Positions 23,839-35,636 of a DNA stretch of 64,000 bases are shown here, in pieces. A program made the position numbers and the translations under genes. Within the stretch, counting starts at the first letter, position 1. Each line of letters starts with the position of its first letter. Where the stretch lies: positions 124,001 to 188,000 of the forward strand of contig JAFISE010000027.1 of the NCBI GenBank assembly GCA_022560025.1. Reading direction: 5' to 3'. The notes under the pieces were generated by a model. That model saw only the letters and a program-made list of their open reading frames with translations, did no database searches and was not told where the DNA came from. The stretch comes from Stagonosporopsis chrysanthemi. Lineage: Eukaryota > Ascomycota > Dothideomycetes > Pleosporales > Didymellaceae.

Positions 23839-24612
23839 AACATGCCTTGGGTCAGGAAAGCAAGTGATTGAGGGCGGCGATTATGGTGGAGTCAAACTTT
23901 GGTGGAGCCGAATCTTGCCACTCTTTACCGCTTCCATATCGGGTGCTAGCGCCGTCTTGCTGGCAATCTTCAGCAAGCATCCTTCACTCTCACCATGCTA
24001 TCCACTACGAATCTGTGGGGGAAGATTATTCAATAATTTTTTGCGATGATACACGACTAGTCTTTTTGTTCGCAACTAGAGAAAAACAAAGTCCTGATCC
24101 TCAATGTCCAATCCATCAATCTCTCCATCCATCGACTGACTTACGAATGATGTACGTTATTCGGCCATCCTTGAACACAGAATTCAAGTCACCTTTAAGC
24201 GCTCGTTGGCTCATCCGACCTATCCTTCCACCAGCTGTCAAGAACGTGTGATCACCCCGCGTGAATGCGGAGTCGATGAGCGTGAAGAACCGCCTTTAAC
24301 CAGCTCTCCGCCGCGTTACAACGCATTTAATCAGGTGGGCAGCAACGGGTTTGCATCCTCGTCATCATTCCAAAGATGCGACTTGATCAATAGATACTAT
24401 AGTTTGATCTATCTAGATACTTGCGGAATGGTCGTGGCGAAGTTCCAGGCAGGCATGACGAAGCTGAGCATGTTATAGACTGGTGCAGAACTCGTGCGCT
24501 TGTTCTTCCCATTCTGCAAGCTCTAGAAAGTAATTTTCGAGTCTATCAAAATCCGGTCTCCTAGGAACCGAAGCGCAAATGGAAGAAACGGTCTGGAAGA
24601 CCGTTCCGAAGA
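23839..24612. other. Intergenic, nothing recognised
   Basis: The stretch is between the DUS2 start and the 3' end of the HET relic. Short ORFs only. Confidence 0.45.
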
Positions 24613-26195
24613 TCGTTATTTCTCCAGCTGCTGTCCCTGTGTAGCCTTACCTCGTCGACGACCGGGTCTGTGTCCAATCCCAAAATAGGTTTTTGAAGTA
24701 AAGCCGTAATGAAGGTCAGGTGCCCAGGATGGTAGACCAGGAATCTCTTTTTTCCCGCAAGCATACTCTAGCCATTCCCATGGCAAGAATCTTGAACCCT
24801 GGGTAATTGCCAACAGAAGTGTTGAAGCACTGAACTCTGTGTATAGATCTACTGTATTGGTGATCCCGAATAGCTCTTTTCTAAGTGCTTTATGTTGTCT
24901 TGAGTCAAGAATTCCCAATATGCTGAAGACGCGGTCCTGTGGCATAAGACATCTTTTTTGAAGACTGACTTCTTCTGCAAATTCCAGGAGCAAGCTTTCC
25001 CGCGCTCCTCGCCCATCAATATTGAGCAAAGTTCCCCCAGTCATGTACCTCGAGCACAGGTCTTTAGCGCGAATGATAGACATTCCATGTGCCGAGTCAC
25101 CAATAGTGTCCTCTAATAACCTTCTCAAATCGAAGTGAAGCATGGAAATTTCAAGGAGAGCATTAAAGAACAGAAGTTCCTCGATGGGAAATGTGCCATA
25201 CAGAAACATGACTGACTCTGCCAACACGAATTCCTGGAGAATCTATACTCAACGAAACCACTCGTTGTTCAAGAGATCGCCCAGTGACTTTTGAGTCCCT
25301 GCATTTGTCTGACGTATTGATTGTTTAAACGGTTTCTCCTCGACGTCGTGATCGCTCGGCTGAGCAAGATACATAACTGCGCGATATACTGCACAGGCGA
25401 CAAGTAAGACTAAGTTAATAGCATCTTGCGCAGAGTCCTGATCTTCTGCGACGCCGAGCCATACCTACGCTTTCTGCGCTTTTCGATAAATTTGGTTCAT
25501 CGAAGCAATCTGGCTCGCCTTCTCCTCCTGATCGTTCTGGTTTATACATAGAGCGTCAATCCAGATAGGCCGCAGCAGGCTTTGTGGATTTGCCTCGTGC
25601 CTCGAAACTCTTTTCCAACCTGACTGATACCCTGTCTGATAGATTTGTCGCTCAACGTCTTCTTCAACACTGTTGATATCGTGCGTTGATTCAACCTATA
25701 ACTTGCCATCACTTCCCTTGTTGTTCGTACCCCAAAGGCTGTCATCCTCTCCACCATTTTTATCAATGCTGTAAAACCCTTCTGTTGCCCCGAGCATTTC
25801 ATCTTCGTACCAGCCAAAGTCTGTTGCTTCCACACTACTATCAGCTGCTGAATCAAAGTCACTCTCACAATCGGCAGCGTCATATTCTCGTTCAAATTCA
25901 ACATCAACCTTTTCCCAACGCGGATGATACTTGTTGCGGTGCGCAAGATATAGGAGTGCCGCGGACAAATCATAGTAGACATAGTGTCTTTGGTCATTAC
26001 ACCTAATTAGAGTCCATCTTGTGCACTCCACACATAGGAAAGCGCATCAATTCCAATCTTGTTGTCAAGATCAACGACTTTCATCGCCCAGGATGATTCC
26101 TCTTCGTGGCCTGTCGGCATCAATAGTCTGATCTGACATGGCACCAGAGGTTCGTAGGAAAATGGAGCAAGGTCATTCTCCTGTTTTAGAGTCAA
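24613..26195 (-). pseudogene. HET-domain (heterokaryon incompatibility) pseudogene
   Basis: The N-terminal HET signature pieces are recognisable: FSYEPLV..IRLL and IDALSYVW (from 26195), then YVYYDLSAALLYLAHRN and PIWIDALCINQND, and finally LQEFVLAESV with a Leu-rich C-terminal part to 24616. The ORF is destroyed. A 1-nt loss just after YVW shifts the frame (about 26031-26045). In-frame stops are TAG 25698-25696, TAG 25467-25465 (before VWLG), TGA 25251-25249 and TAG 25245-25243. The last two fall in the conserved RRVW[IV]LQE block, where the expected Arg-Arg-Val-Trp reads Arg-stop-Val-stop. CGA to TGA and TGG to TAG each need one C-to-T or G-to-A transition. An acidic insert (residues rich in Asp/Glu) lies between the first two blocks. 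HET proteins trigger vegetative incompatibility cell death; this copy should be dead. Confidence 0.85.
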
Positions 26196-26679
26196 ATTCG
26201 GTCGTAGCGCAGATGATTCGGAACCGGCGTTATCGAGACACGCGTCCTCGTGTTGTGGAGTTGATTAGACAGGTGGCAGGAGCAGGCACTCACAATCAGA
26301 CTAGACAAATACGTATTACGGCTGACAACATGTACATGCTAACTGCATCCAGGCTCTTCACCCGAGCGTCTGGCCGAGATCGCAACGGATGAGCTAGCAT
26401 TCGTCTGTTAAGATTCGTTCTTATCAATGCTGGCTGAGTAATCTCCCTCCAGGTGAAAGCATCGAAGAGCCTGACCAGTGAGCTTGCACCGTGGAGCTGG
26501 ATTAGATCTCAGCCAAAGGAGAAGCACAAATCCAAATTGCATTAACGAACCCTAGATAATGACATTGCGAAGCGCAAGGAAGTGCTGCAAAAATTCACCA
26601 ATGCTTGATATGCTGATGTATAATTTCAAAGTGCGATGCTCTTGTGAATGCGAGATTCTCGTCAAGTAGGCGCTATCTG
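26196..26679. other. Short intergenic region
   Basis: Between the HET relic's start and the 3' end of the CorA-like gene, both on the minus strand. No feature recognised. Confidence 0.5.
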
Positions 26680-28617
26680 TCATGCGTTTGGCCAAAATGC
26701 AGTCTTGGACCTCTTCATCTTCGCCGTCGGGCTCTTGTTGCTCAAGCCAAACATCTCCAAGAATGACTCCAGGGTAAATTGAGCTTCGTCGTTCAGTGAG
26801 CGGTCCAAAACCCAGGTGACAACAGAAGTGAATATAACCACACCAACCGCACAAACCCAGTAGACCCAGAACTGGGGCTTGTTTGGTGCATAGTTATCCT
26901 GCATACTGAACAAGCTGCTTGTGTACGCCAGTGGGATGAACAAGAGTGCAAGCAAGTTGAGGCGCTTCACTCGCTTGGCTTCGTCAAGGCTTTGGCGGTT
27001 ACCGGCGATGCTTGCAAAACCAGTCATAGACGTCATGAGATTGTCTGCACGCTCTTTGAGGACCTTGAGACGGAGATATGCGTACTGATAGTCAATCTCG
27101 CAGTCTTTCCAATCAAAAATCCTTCTCTTCGTCTTCGCATCGATCTTCTGCGCTGGTAGTTCGAGAGCATAACCTAAACTGAGCAGAGCATCTTCGATAT
27201 CGTCTCGGTAGTTGCCACATCGACGTGAGATGGTTTGGAGTGCTTTCCACTGTTCTTGCTCTTCTACCCACGCAGTTGCCAGCTTGAGCTCCAGGGATGG
27301 CAGCATGACCTTGATGTAGTCGGCTAGCTGAAGGTAGTGTGCAGCTACGATCTTCTTCAAGAAGATGGCGGACTGGCTTGGATCCTTCCACTCTTCCTCT
27401 GTTAGGAGATCGGACTTCGATTCGTAGTAATACACCAAGTCATAAAGCATGGACTTATGCGGATGCCCAGGAGGGCTTGGTAGCTCACCAGGCTTGAGCC
27501 GCTTGGGCGGAACAAATTCGGCGTAGCCCCCTTGGAAAGGCCCATTTTCAAGATCGTCATCAGGGCCTTCGATCTCACGGAGGTCGTACGCCTCAGTCTT
27601 CTGGTTGTACACTTTCTCTCTTGGGTTTTTGGTCATCTGCGCGAGCTGTGGATCGCAAAGTATGACAACTGCATTGACATCAGCGTATCATCAGCGAAAG
27701 CATGATAATTGAGCGTACCGTCCCAACCTCCTTTTGCGGTCCTCTCGGACCACCAACTGATCTTCCGCCTTACGATAGCAGTGGTAGTGTTCCCTTCTAC
27801 CCCGCCCTTCGAGCTTGTCTTTTCCCCGCCTTTGCAGTCATCTGAGCTTGCAGCTTTGCCTCTGGCTTCTTTCTTGTTATCGGCATGACGTGGTGCAGTC
27901 ATGCCTACATGACGTTTGGTTCTTGCACAGAAACAGGGTACAGTTTCTAACGCTTTTGTAAATTCTCGCAACTCACAATACTGCACATGGAAGCTCTTTT
28001 CAGGGTTGATCAGGCTTGGTTGGGGCAAAGCATCACTAACAGGGGTGAAGTCGTTACTCCAAACGCAAGTTCTTTCCTGCCGCAGCCAGAAAGTTGGATC
28101 CATCCAGAAATGACCTCCTAATGCTGCAACATAGTCTGTCGCCAGACCCTCCATGATGTAGATACGCCGATGGTCATGGTTACGATCCGAGCCCTTCAGG
28201 TACGTTTTCAGATGCGCAGCATCTCTGAATTCAGTCCTTGTAAATCTAGGCGGACCGGTCGCAGATGCATCTAACATGACAACATGGGCATGTCCAGCCG
28301 TCATCAAGGGGACCTTACCGGTCAGGTTGTTTGGGTCCGCAGTCCTGAGGCCTGGATAGCAATCACTGAGTGCTGCGATATACTCCTGATACGGCCCTAG
28401 TCACACTTAGCGACATCAATCGGATGCAGCACCGTCAAGTTTCACCTGGAGTACACAACCAAGCTCCAATGAGCTTGTCTTCCTGCATCTCCGGGGTGAT
28501 GACTTGTCGGGGCGTTCCGTGCTCCACTGTCGTCTGAGCTGAGGACCTGCCGTTCGGCGAGTCTCTATTCAGATTCTCCATTGGAATTTCGGTAACCTCA
28601 GTAGCCATGAGAGCCAT
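26680..28617 (-). CDS. CorA-like Mg2+ transporter-family membrane protein, 596 aa, four exons
   Basis: Exons 28617-28446, 28396-28319, 28270-27719 and 27668-26680 join in frame (introns 48-50 nt, all GT-AG). The N-terminal half is soluble (PRFTRTEFRDAAHLKTYLKG, RIYIMEGLATDYVAALGGHF). It carries a long polar insert rich in Lys/Ser/Gly (about residues 230-270). Helical segments follow (YLRLKVLKERADNLMTSMTG), and two membrane helices come near the C-terminus (LNLLALLFIPLAYTSSLF and WVYWVCAVGVVIFTSVVTWVL). Between them the CorA pore signature GMN is replaced by SMQ. Fungal CorA-like proteins without GMN are common and their transport activity is unproven, so ion transport is an inference. The product should sit in the plasma or an internal membrane. 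Exon 2 is only 78 nt but needed to bridge the frame. Confidence 0.85.
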
Positions 28618-29864
28618 TCCATATGACGAGACGAATTGCCAGCAAATGTATTGCTGCCTTCAACAACTGTAGCGAAGGGCAGGTCCAAATTTTGGAACCG
28701 GGAGGGCTGGGACGACCCGTTCGCAAGTGGGACGACTTTTCAAGCGCCTGCGGCTCTGCATGGAGGCGGAGCAAAGCTGCAGTCAAATGGGGGCCAGCCA
28801 GCGCCACGTCATCCGTGCGCCTTCAGATGAGGGGAAAGGTCAGCTTTCTGTCGCCTCCTGCGCTTGCATCGCGCAGACATCGAGGCTCAATATTGCGCTC
28901 GCGATGAGGGCTGAAGGACGTTGTTGCACGATCTGATGCAGATGTGGGGTGGCATGCTGTGTTTACCCTTTCGGGCACTTGACAGCGACCCAGCCTGATC
29001 ACAGCCCCCATTGACCGGGAATGCCTTGAAGACTAGAAACGATAGTGAGGCAGTCCAGCTGAATCGCGAGGCATCTTCCAGTTGTTGTCACCAGCGCCAA
29101 TGTCGAAAGGCGACATCTGGTACTCTTCACGTGAGCCCCCTATTGACTATAGCCGATTTGGGATAGCATGCACGTGTCTGTTTCCGTTGTTGACCCCCAC
29201 TGAGACAGCGGCACGTCAGCGTGACTCCACTTCCCCAGTCCCGCAGCCAATATCGTCTCGCACGCATGTAACAATCTTTTTGACATCCTGACGGGTCAAT
29301 CCGGGTGCTGGACGGCCACTCTGCATTGCTTACCAAGGCGCAGACGTGTCAGTCTCGCGTGTCCTATCTGTGAGGCGCGGCGGCCACGTCGAGCGGCTAG
29401 AGCCTCAAGATCCAGCCTCACAAGCAGCTCCGCGCTTTGTCATCGTTTCCCTCGGCTTAGCCACAAGAGGACTTGTTGGTGTTGAATGCATTTTCCGCTT
29501 GAAGCGCCGTCCCGTCACAGCGCATGTTCAAGGATTGTTGCTGTTGACAACGCAGTTGACAAAAACAGGTTGATGGACATTGCCGTACCTGACGATCGAG
29601 CGATTCTCCAATCATATGTGTGCCGAGACCCACCCACCCAGGAATAGCGGTCAATTGCCCGACACCAAAGCTTCGCCGCGCTAAGCCAACACACCCAACT
29701 TACCTACCGCATTAGGAGCCGAGTCACCAAGATCGAGTAAACATCGTCATTCGGTCAGGTGGCTGGAGGACACTGCGTCCAAACGTCAAGCAAGTTATAA
29801 CGCAGATACTCACCTTCAGTAATTCGAGCATCTCACAACTACCCATTGTCAATACTTGCACATC
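28618..29864. other. Divergent intergenic region (1.25 kb)
   Basis: Shared upstream region of the CorA-like gene (-) and the 140-aa unknown gene (+). Short ORFs only, and I see no repeats. Confidence 0.45.
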
Positions 29865-30287
29865 ATGACCACCGAGTTGGTAGCCCACATGCGACTTTCG
29901 CATTACAAGGGCCTCTGGAAGGCTCTTTATGGCTCGCCCACCAGCTCTGGAGAGCGCAAGGTGAAGCTCAACCTTACCTCTGCCCAGCGCTGTTGCGTTG
30001 TGGAGATGCCGATCGTCTGTCATTACGAAGACAACGTTTTGGTCATCTCTACTCGAGGCGTATCGAAGTCGGAGTGGTTGGCATTCTGCAAGCTCATCTC
30101 GGATGAGAGCGTGCTGAAGGTCATGTTCTTCGACGAGGAGAAGGACTTCCTCGCAAGAATCACCAGCAAAAGCGCAAAGGCACCCAAGGTCGACCTTTAC
30201 CCGGTCAAGTTCCACTGGCAGGAGGACGACGAGGTGACTCTTGCCTTCAAGAAAGGCCTTAAGTGGATCTCCGGAATCTTGGAATGA
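29865..30287 (+). CDS. Conserved-looking hypothetical protein, 140 aa
   Basis: One exon with strong coding character and a well placed ATG (preceded by CACATC; an upstream in-frame CTG-like start at 29856 is unlikely). The sequence alternates predicted beta strands (VKLNLTSAQRCCVVEMPIV, NVLVISTRGVS, VLKVMFFDEE) with short helices and ends in KKGLKWISGILE. There is no signal peptide, membrane helix or recognised domain, so a small cytosolic globular protein is likely. Neighbours (CorA-like gene divergent, alcohol dehydrogenase 1.35 kb downstream) give no functional hint. Confidence 0.65.
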   Translation: MTTELVAHMRLSHYKGLWKALYGSPTSSGERKVKLNLTSAQRCCVVEMPIVCHYEDNVLVISTRGVSKSEWLAFCKLISDESVLKVMFFDEEKDFLARITSKSAKAPKVDLYPVKFHWQEDDEVTLAFKKGLKWISGILE

Positions 30288-31641
30288 ATCGAAGAACGTC
30301 TTCAAAGTTACCATAACTCTCGTAAGTCTGCCATTAGTTGTACGAGATTTTTGCTCACGTAAAGTAGCACTTGGGTCTCTGCACCTCACCCATACCTCGA
30401 AAATCTACAAAACAGACTTTTGGGACGAAAACAAATCGCAATAAGCTTCGGCTGTTCCCGAACCAGTCAGGTACTGGCGGATTGAACTCTACTAGCCGAT
30501 CTTCTTATTTGACAACACCAACCATCGTGTGTCTACGCTCATATTACCACCTTTACCATCGACACTCCAGTCGGAGAATCCATCGTCGAAATCAGGGTAC
30601 TTGGAATAGCTTCTCAACAAAACCGGACAGTAGTAACAGCGCTGTGTCTTCACCGATCCTAAGGAAGCTTTGTCGTGGCGACCAGCTCGGTTGCATAGGC
30701 GCCATTCAGCGGTCAAGCTTTTTGTTACAAATGACATTCGAAATATCATCACAAATGGAACAGTATCGTCTAAGGACGGGGCAACTATCTGTATCTATAT
30801 ACAACACAATTCAGTAACTTCACCTGCTTGTTGAGATCTGGAATTCCGAAGTAAACTCCTCACACACCGGAAATAGGATTTGGACCAATGACGAAGCGAC
30901 GCGGAGTCGATCGGAGCTACGATCTTTCGCACGTTTCAGGATGGGAGTAACACGTTATCTTTCTCACCGTATCGCAGGCCTGAAGCAGTCGATTGTGGCC
31001 TGGTTTTGCCTCGGGCAGCATGCGGCAGTCACAGACGCTCTATGTATGCACTTCGCATATTTCGGGAGAACTCAGAGCAAGATCTGCAACAAAAGTCACG
31101 ACATCTCGGCAGGATCACATCATCATCCTCTCGGCAACTTTATCCAGCATCTTTTTTACACAGATGGCGAGATCGTCTTTGCACGGGAGCTAAAACTTGC
31201 GCCGGGAGTGGCGGGTATGACAGACAGGAAACATTGGGTCTTTCACACGTGGGCGGCCCGATTGGGGCGCCTCCGCCTCGACGTCCATCTCCACTGCGAC
31301 ATTCCAGAAGATTTGCACCTTCGGATCAAGCTCGGTGCTAGCGGACGTCATCCCTGGCAATGCTTGCTGATGACCACCCGCGCACCCTTGAAACAGACGG
31401 TGAGGTCACGATAGCGGGCCCTGAGATACGGCGAGCGATCGGCAAAGCACAAAAAATTCACGATATGCTACAACGAAACGGCCACGCCTGACAAATCTAG
31501 TCCATGGAGCAGGTCAGAGCAGAATGTTCAAGACTTTTGCGGGAGTGGAGAACGTGGTGGGTGTAGATACATAGGGAGGCCGTTGGCCTGTTGGTTTGAG
31601 GTTCAGCATACCGATTCTTCACCACATCAGTATACACAATC
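30288..31641. other. Intergenic (1.35 kb)
   Basis: Upstream region of the alcohol dehydrogenase gene. The frame 30941-31414 (+, 157 codons) has no domain and overlaps others, so it is not called. Confidence 0.4.
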
Positions 31642-32697
31642 ATGTCCTCCACTCCTGAATTCAACGGCTGGGTCGCCCACGATCCCTCTGCCGCCGACGG
31701 CAACATGAAGTGGGGCAACTTTGAGCCTAAGGCCTTCGAGGAGACCGACATTGAGATGGAGATCTCTCACTGCGGTGTCTGCGGTTCCGACATTCACACT
31801 CTCCGCTCTGGCTGGGGACCTTCCGACTACCCTCTTGTTGTCGGCCACGAGATCATCGGCCATGTCACCAAGGTCGGCAAGGACGTCAAGGACCTCAAGG
31901 TCGGCGACCGCGTCGGTGTCGGTGCTCAGTCTGAGTGCTGCGAGGACTGCCGCCCTTGCAAGATGCAACAGGAGTCCAACTGCAACAAGTTCACCATGAC
32001 TTACAATGGCAAGCACCTCAACGGCGACAAGTCGTACGGTGGTTACGCTAAGGCATGGCGTGGCCCTGCTTCCTTCGCCATTCCCATCCCTGAAGGCCTC
32101 CCCTCTGAGTTTGCCGCTCCCCTCATGTGCGGTGGTGTAACTGTCTACAACCCCCTTGTCTCCTACGGCGCCGGTCCCGGAAAGCGCGTTGGTGTCGTCG
32201 GCGTAGGAGGTCTTGGGCACTTTGCCCTTCTCTTCGCCAAGGCCCTCGGTGCCGACGAGGTTGTTGCCATCTCACGCTCATCCTCCAAGAAGGAGGACGC
32301 CATCAAGCTGGGTGCCGACCGCTTCATCGCCACCGGCGAGGATCCCGAGTGGGCGACCAAAAACGCCAGCGGCCTCGACCTCATCATCTCCACCATCTCC
32401 GGCGGCTTCCCGCTTGACCAGTACCTCAACCTCCTGGACGTCAACGGCACATTCGTCCAGCTCGGTGCCCCTGACGACCCGCTCCCTAGCTTCAGCCCCA
32501 TGGGCCTTATCTTCAGGAACCTCAAGATCGCTGGTTCGTTGATCGGCACCAGGCAGCACATCCGTGACATGCTGGAGCTGGCTAAGAAGACCAACCTCCA
32601 GGCTTGGGTCCAGGTTAGGCCTATGAGCGAGGCCAACCAGGTCATTATTGATTTCGAGAAGGGTCTGCCTAGGTACAGGTACGTTCTCAAGAACTAA
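31642..32697 (+). CDS. Zinc-dependent NADP(H) alcohol dehydrogenase, cinnamyl/ADH6-like, 351 aa
   Basis: A single exon of normal family length. The catalytic zinc site is SHCGVCGSDIH (Cys about 44) with GHEIIGH (His/Glu about 69-70). The structural zinc cluster CCEDCRPCKMQQESNC follows, then the Rossmann motif GVGGLGHFALLFAKALGA (about 185-200). AISRSSSKKEDA after the second strand offers Ser/Arg/Lys for the 2'-phosphate, favouring NADP. Family members reduce aromatic and medium-chain aldehydes to alcohols in the cytosol, consuming NADPH. Codon use is strongly biased to C-ending codons, clearly stronger than in the neighbours, which suggests high expression. It runs head-on into the P450 gene, with 130 bases between the two stop codons. 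Confidence 0.95.
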   Translation: MSSTPEFNGWVAHDPSAADGNMKWGNFEPKAFEETDIEMEISHCGVCGSDIHTLRSGWGPSDYPLVVGHEIIGHVTKVGKDVKDLKVGDRVGVGAQSECCEDCRPCKMQQESNCNKFTMTYNGKHLNGDKSYGGYAKAWRGPASFAIPIPEGLPSEFAAPLMCGGVTVYNPLVSYGAGPGKRVGVVGVGGLGHFALLFAKALGADEVVAISRSSSKKEDAIKLGADRFIATGEDPEWATKNASGLDLIISTISGGFPLDQYLNLLDVNGTFVQLGAPDDPLPSFSPMGLIFRNLKIAGSLIGTRQHIRDMLELAKKTNLQAWVQVRPMSEANQVIIDFEKGLPRYRYVLKN

Positions 32698-32827
32698 ATG
32701 TTAGTTTTAGCGTAATACCCAATGTGGCTTAGAGCTACTGTAATGAAATTGATGTTGTCAAATAATTTGATTCTCTGCATTTTTGAAGCGTGATGTCTTT
32801 GCCATCTAAGATGTCTGCTTGGCTGTA

Positions 32828-34760
32828 CTAGACTTTGCCTCGCCTCTCCAGCTTGCAGATGATATTACTCTGCATGACGAACGTCGCATTGTGAGTCTTC
32901 CATGGCTGGTCATGAGCCATCCTGACAGTGAAACGGCGTAGAATCTCCGGCACGACCTTGTACATCTCCATGTTTGATAGCTGTCTCAGATAGTCAGCGA
33001 CTAGAAAAGCCTCAGTATCATCGCCGTCACTTACATGCTTGCCAATGCAGGTTCGTGTACCAGCACCAAAGACCAACATAGCTCTGTCCATCGCCCGGTA
33101 CTTTTCTTCGCTCTCCAACCACCTCTCCGGTCTGAAGGCATATGAATCCTGACCAAAGGTCTCTTTATCTAACTGGACGACCACCGCTGACATTCCAATC
33201 TAGGAAAGAGTCAGCCGCGGATACCAGCAACATGTGGAGCACTTTCATACCTTAGTGCCAGGCCTAAGGTAATGGCCCGAGATTTCCAGACCCGCTGCGG
33301 GAGCGTAGCGCGGCATCGGCACAGCGAAGGGCGGGAAGATACGCAGGGACTCCTGGATGACAGCCCGCAAGTACGGTAGCTTGACGGCTTGGTTGCACGA
33401 GATGGGATGCGTCAGGGAGCCGTTTGCGAAGGCTGTATCGATCTCATTGACGAGCTTTGTTAGAGTGTCGGGATTCTTCATGAGGTAGTAGAAGATGGTA
33501 CGTAAGGCGCCAGATGTACTGTCTGAACCGGCAATGCTGTCCGTGCATCAGTCAACGAGTACCACGTAACGGACTTCGTGCTTACACTGCACCCCACATT
33601 TCCACGTAGATATCGTTGATGGTGAGACTGTCCGATTTCCGGTTCTTGATTGAGAGTATCTGAGACAAAACATCTGTCCGTTTCGAGGTCAAGTCCTGGG
33701 CCCGGGCTTGAGCAATCTCGGTCTCGCGAACGGCTGTTTTGCGGATGCCGTCTGCGGCCATGATGGCTCTGAAGACCTTCGGTATTGCGATACCGCAATA
33801 CAAAATGATGGGTCGTAGCCATACAGGTGCCATCGCGACGACAGAACTCAGTGGCATGGCAGTGTGAACCGCTTTTATGTAATTTCCATAATCAACGCTG
33901 TCTTTGATGAAGCCAAAGGGGTTGCCAAAGAATACTGTCCCGACGCCATCGAAAGAATACCTGTGTATGTTAGACAATGCAAAGATCAATTCTCTGTTGT
34001 CTGCACTGAGCCAAATGATGGCACCACCGAGATACGCCGGTACCTTGTGTGGTCATGCCGTACATTTCGAGCCACTCTCCGAAGTCAAAAGCAGTTTTCG
34101 AATCCGCAAACTGTCCTAGCTTATCCATAAAGGACAACGAAGCATCGTCCAGAGCTTTCTCATTCTTCAGCATATTTGTCAGCGTGTAAGCTGGTCCAAC
34201 AACCTTCCTTGTGGCAGAGTGGTGCTTTTCATTATCATCGGTAAAAGCATCGATGCCTCCAAGACCGACTGGTCTGTAAGGGATATACCAGTCTGTCTTT
34301 TCTAATGGTTTCTGCGTAGGATAGAGTAGAGGAATCGCCTTTGGGTCGCTGGAGCTAACTTCATCAGGAGCGATACGAACGAGTGGCCCGTACTCTTATG
34401 GAGATCGTCAGTACTCGATGTGTAGACTCCTAGCGTGACTTATGGAGTCTACCGAGGGAAACGCAAGCTGACGATAGCTTTCACTCACTACCTGCAATCA
34501 GCTTGAGTCAGGTGGAACGTAAATCGGACGAACCTTTCATGTAGATCCCGCTGATGAGTCTCAAGGTCACCAACATACATGCGGTACATCAGCCATGTTC
34601 GAGAAACAGAAGGCCAAAGGGGCCCAGGAATCTTAGCAAGCGGGTGAAATTTCCGGGCGTAGACGAAAGAGAGCAGCCAGTATCCGAAGAGCGAAGCAAC
34701 GAAAATTCTGGCAATCGCATCCCAGCTGAAGGAGTCTCCGAGAGAACTGAGAGGACCCAT
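32828..34760 (-). CDS. Cytochrome P450 monooxygenase (pisatin demethylase-like), about 512 aa
   Basis: Exons 34760-34530, 34392-34064, 33960-33586, 33536-33251, 33199-33035 and 32980-32828. The N-terminus has a membrane anchor (IFVASLFGYWLLSFVY) and a hinge (KIPGPLWP). Then RIAPDEVSSSDPKAI, the I-helix GAVIAGSDST (oxygen activation), ESLR (ExxR), FRPERW and the haem loop FGAGTRTCIGKH (Cys axial ligand) follow. These are all the hallmarks of a microsomal class II P450 that uses cytochrome P450 reductase. Introns 2-5 close neatly. The first does not: the natural GTTCGT donor leaves the frame off, and only a weak GTCCGA donor (intron 34529-34393, 137 nt) restores it, inserting one extra residue before YGPLVR. 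The substrate is unknown. The nearby reductase-type dehydrogenase is convergent, not co-directional. Confidence 0.88.
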
Positions 34761-35636
34761 GATGAGCAAGGCGAACTAAAGGAAAGAGCAGCGGGCGAAC
34801 AACATTGAGGACTTTTGTTGAATTTTTAGATACGACGACCCTGGTCCTGGCACTATGTTGCATCTGGTCATGCCCGTCGGTGAAGGACTGAGCTCGCTTC
34901 CTTTGCGTAATGTCTTTAACCCGAGCCTAGTAATTATACAATGTTGGACTGCAAGACAGGACCCCATTGCCGTTCGCGATGACAAGATATATTATTTCAT
35001 CTCTGTTCCGGTTTAGCAGTAACCGTTCGAGCAATTAAGGCATCAAGACAGCAACCTTGATGCTCATGCTGTTCGCCCACCCTAGCTTCTGTGCTCGCTG
35101 CACGTCGATCTTATCTCAATTGGCGCACTATGTCCGGAGTCTCTACTTCATGAAGGATAGTTGAGATAGCCTCATGCGCCCATGCGGCGCGGGTCTAGGC
35201 ACGTTCCGTGGAGGCGGACGGGCCGTGACTTGGCAGCCAAGGGTGGTTCAGTCATTCGTGATTGACATGACAGCTACTTGCAGGCAAAAGCAACAGTCAG
35301 AGTAGATGAAGTGTCCTACTGTGAGCGTTGGAATGTTAGGGTTCGTTAGAAGGCGGCGTCGCTGCATCTCTTGGGCGTCATTACTTTCAGACTCAATTCG
35401 TTTATGTCGTCACATGCTTGGAAGGGACGGCCAGAAGGAGGATGAACAGGCAAGGGTGCGGCACAGCACGTTACCAGCGTTCTGGCTGTAGGATCAGATC
35501 ATGTTATTCGTCAGCGCTGGTGGTCATCATGTGGGAACATTTGAGAATATGCGGACGATTCCGTACCTTTTCTGACACAAATGTCAGGACGCTCGACTGA
35601 AGAAGAGTGCATAGAAACCTTTAGCAGCCAACAGTC
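34761..35636. other. Divergent intergenic region of P450 (-) and CFEM receptor 1 (+)
   Basis: No domain-bearing ORF. It should contain both promoters. Confidence 0.5.

Noticed and set aside
30941..31414. 157-codon plus-strand ORF upstream of the alcohol dehydrogenase
   Set aside because: Overlaps competing frames, lacks any domain or coding-like pattern, and lies where a promoter is expected.
31642..34760. Secondary-metabolite cluster around ADH and P450
   Set aside because: No backbone enzyme (PKS, NRPS, terpene synthase), no cluster regulator next to them, and the two genes are convergent housekeeping-like types.
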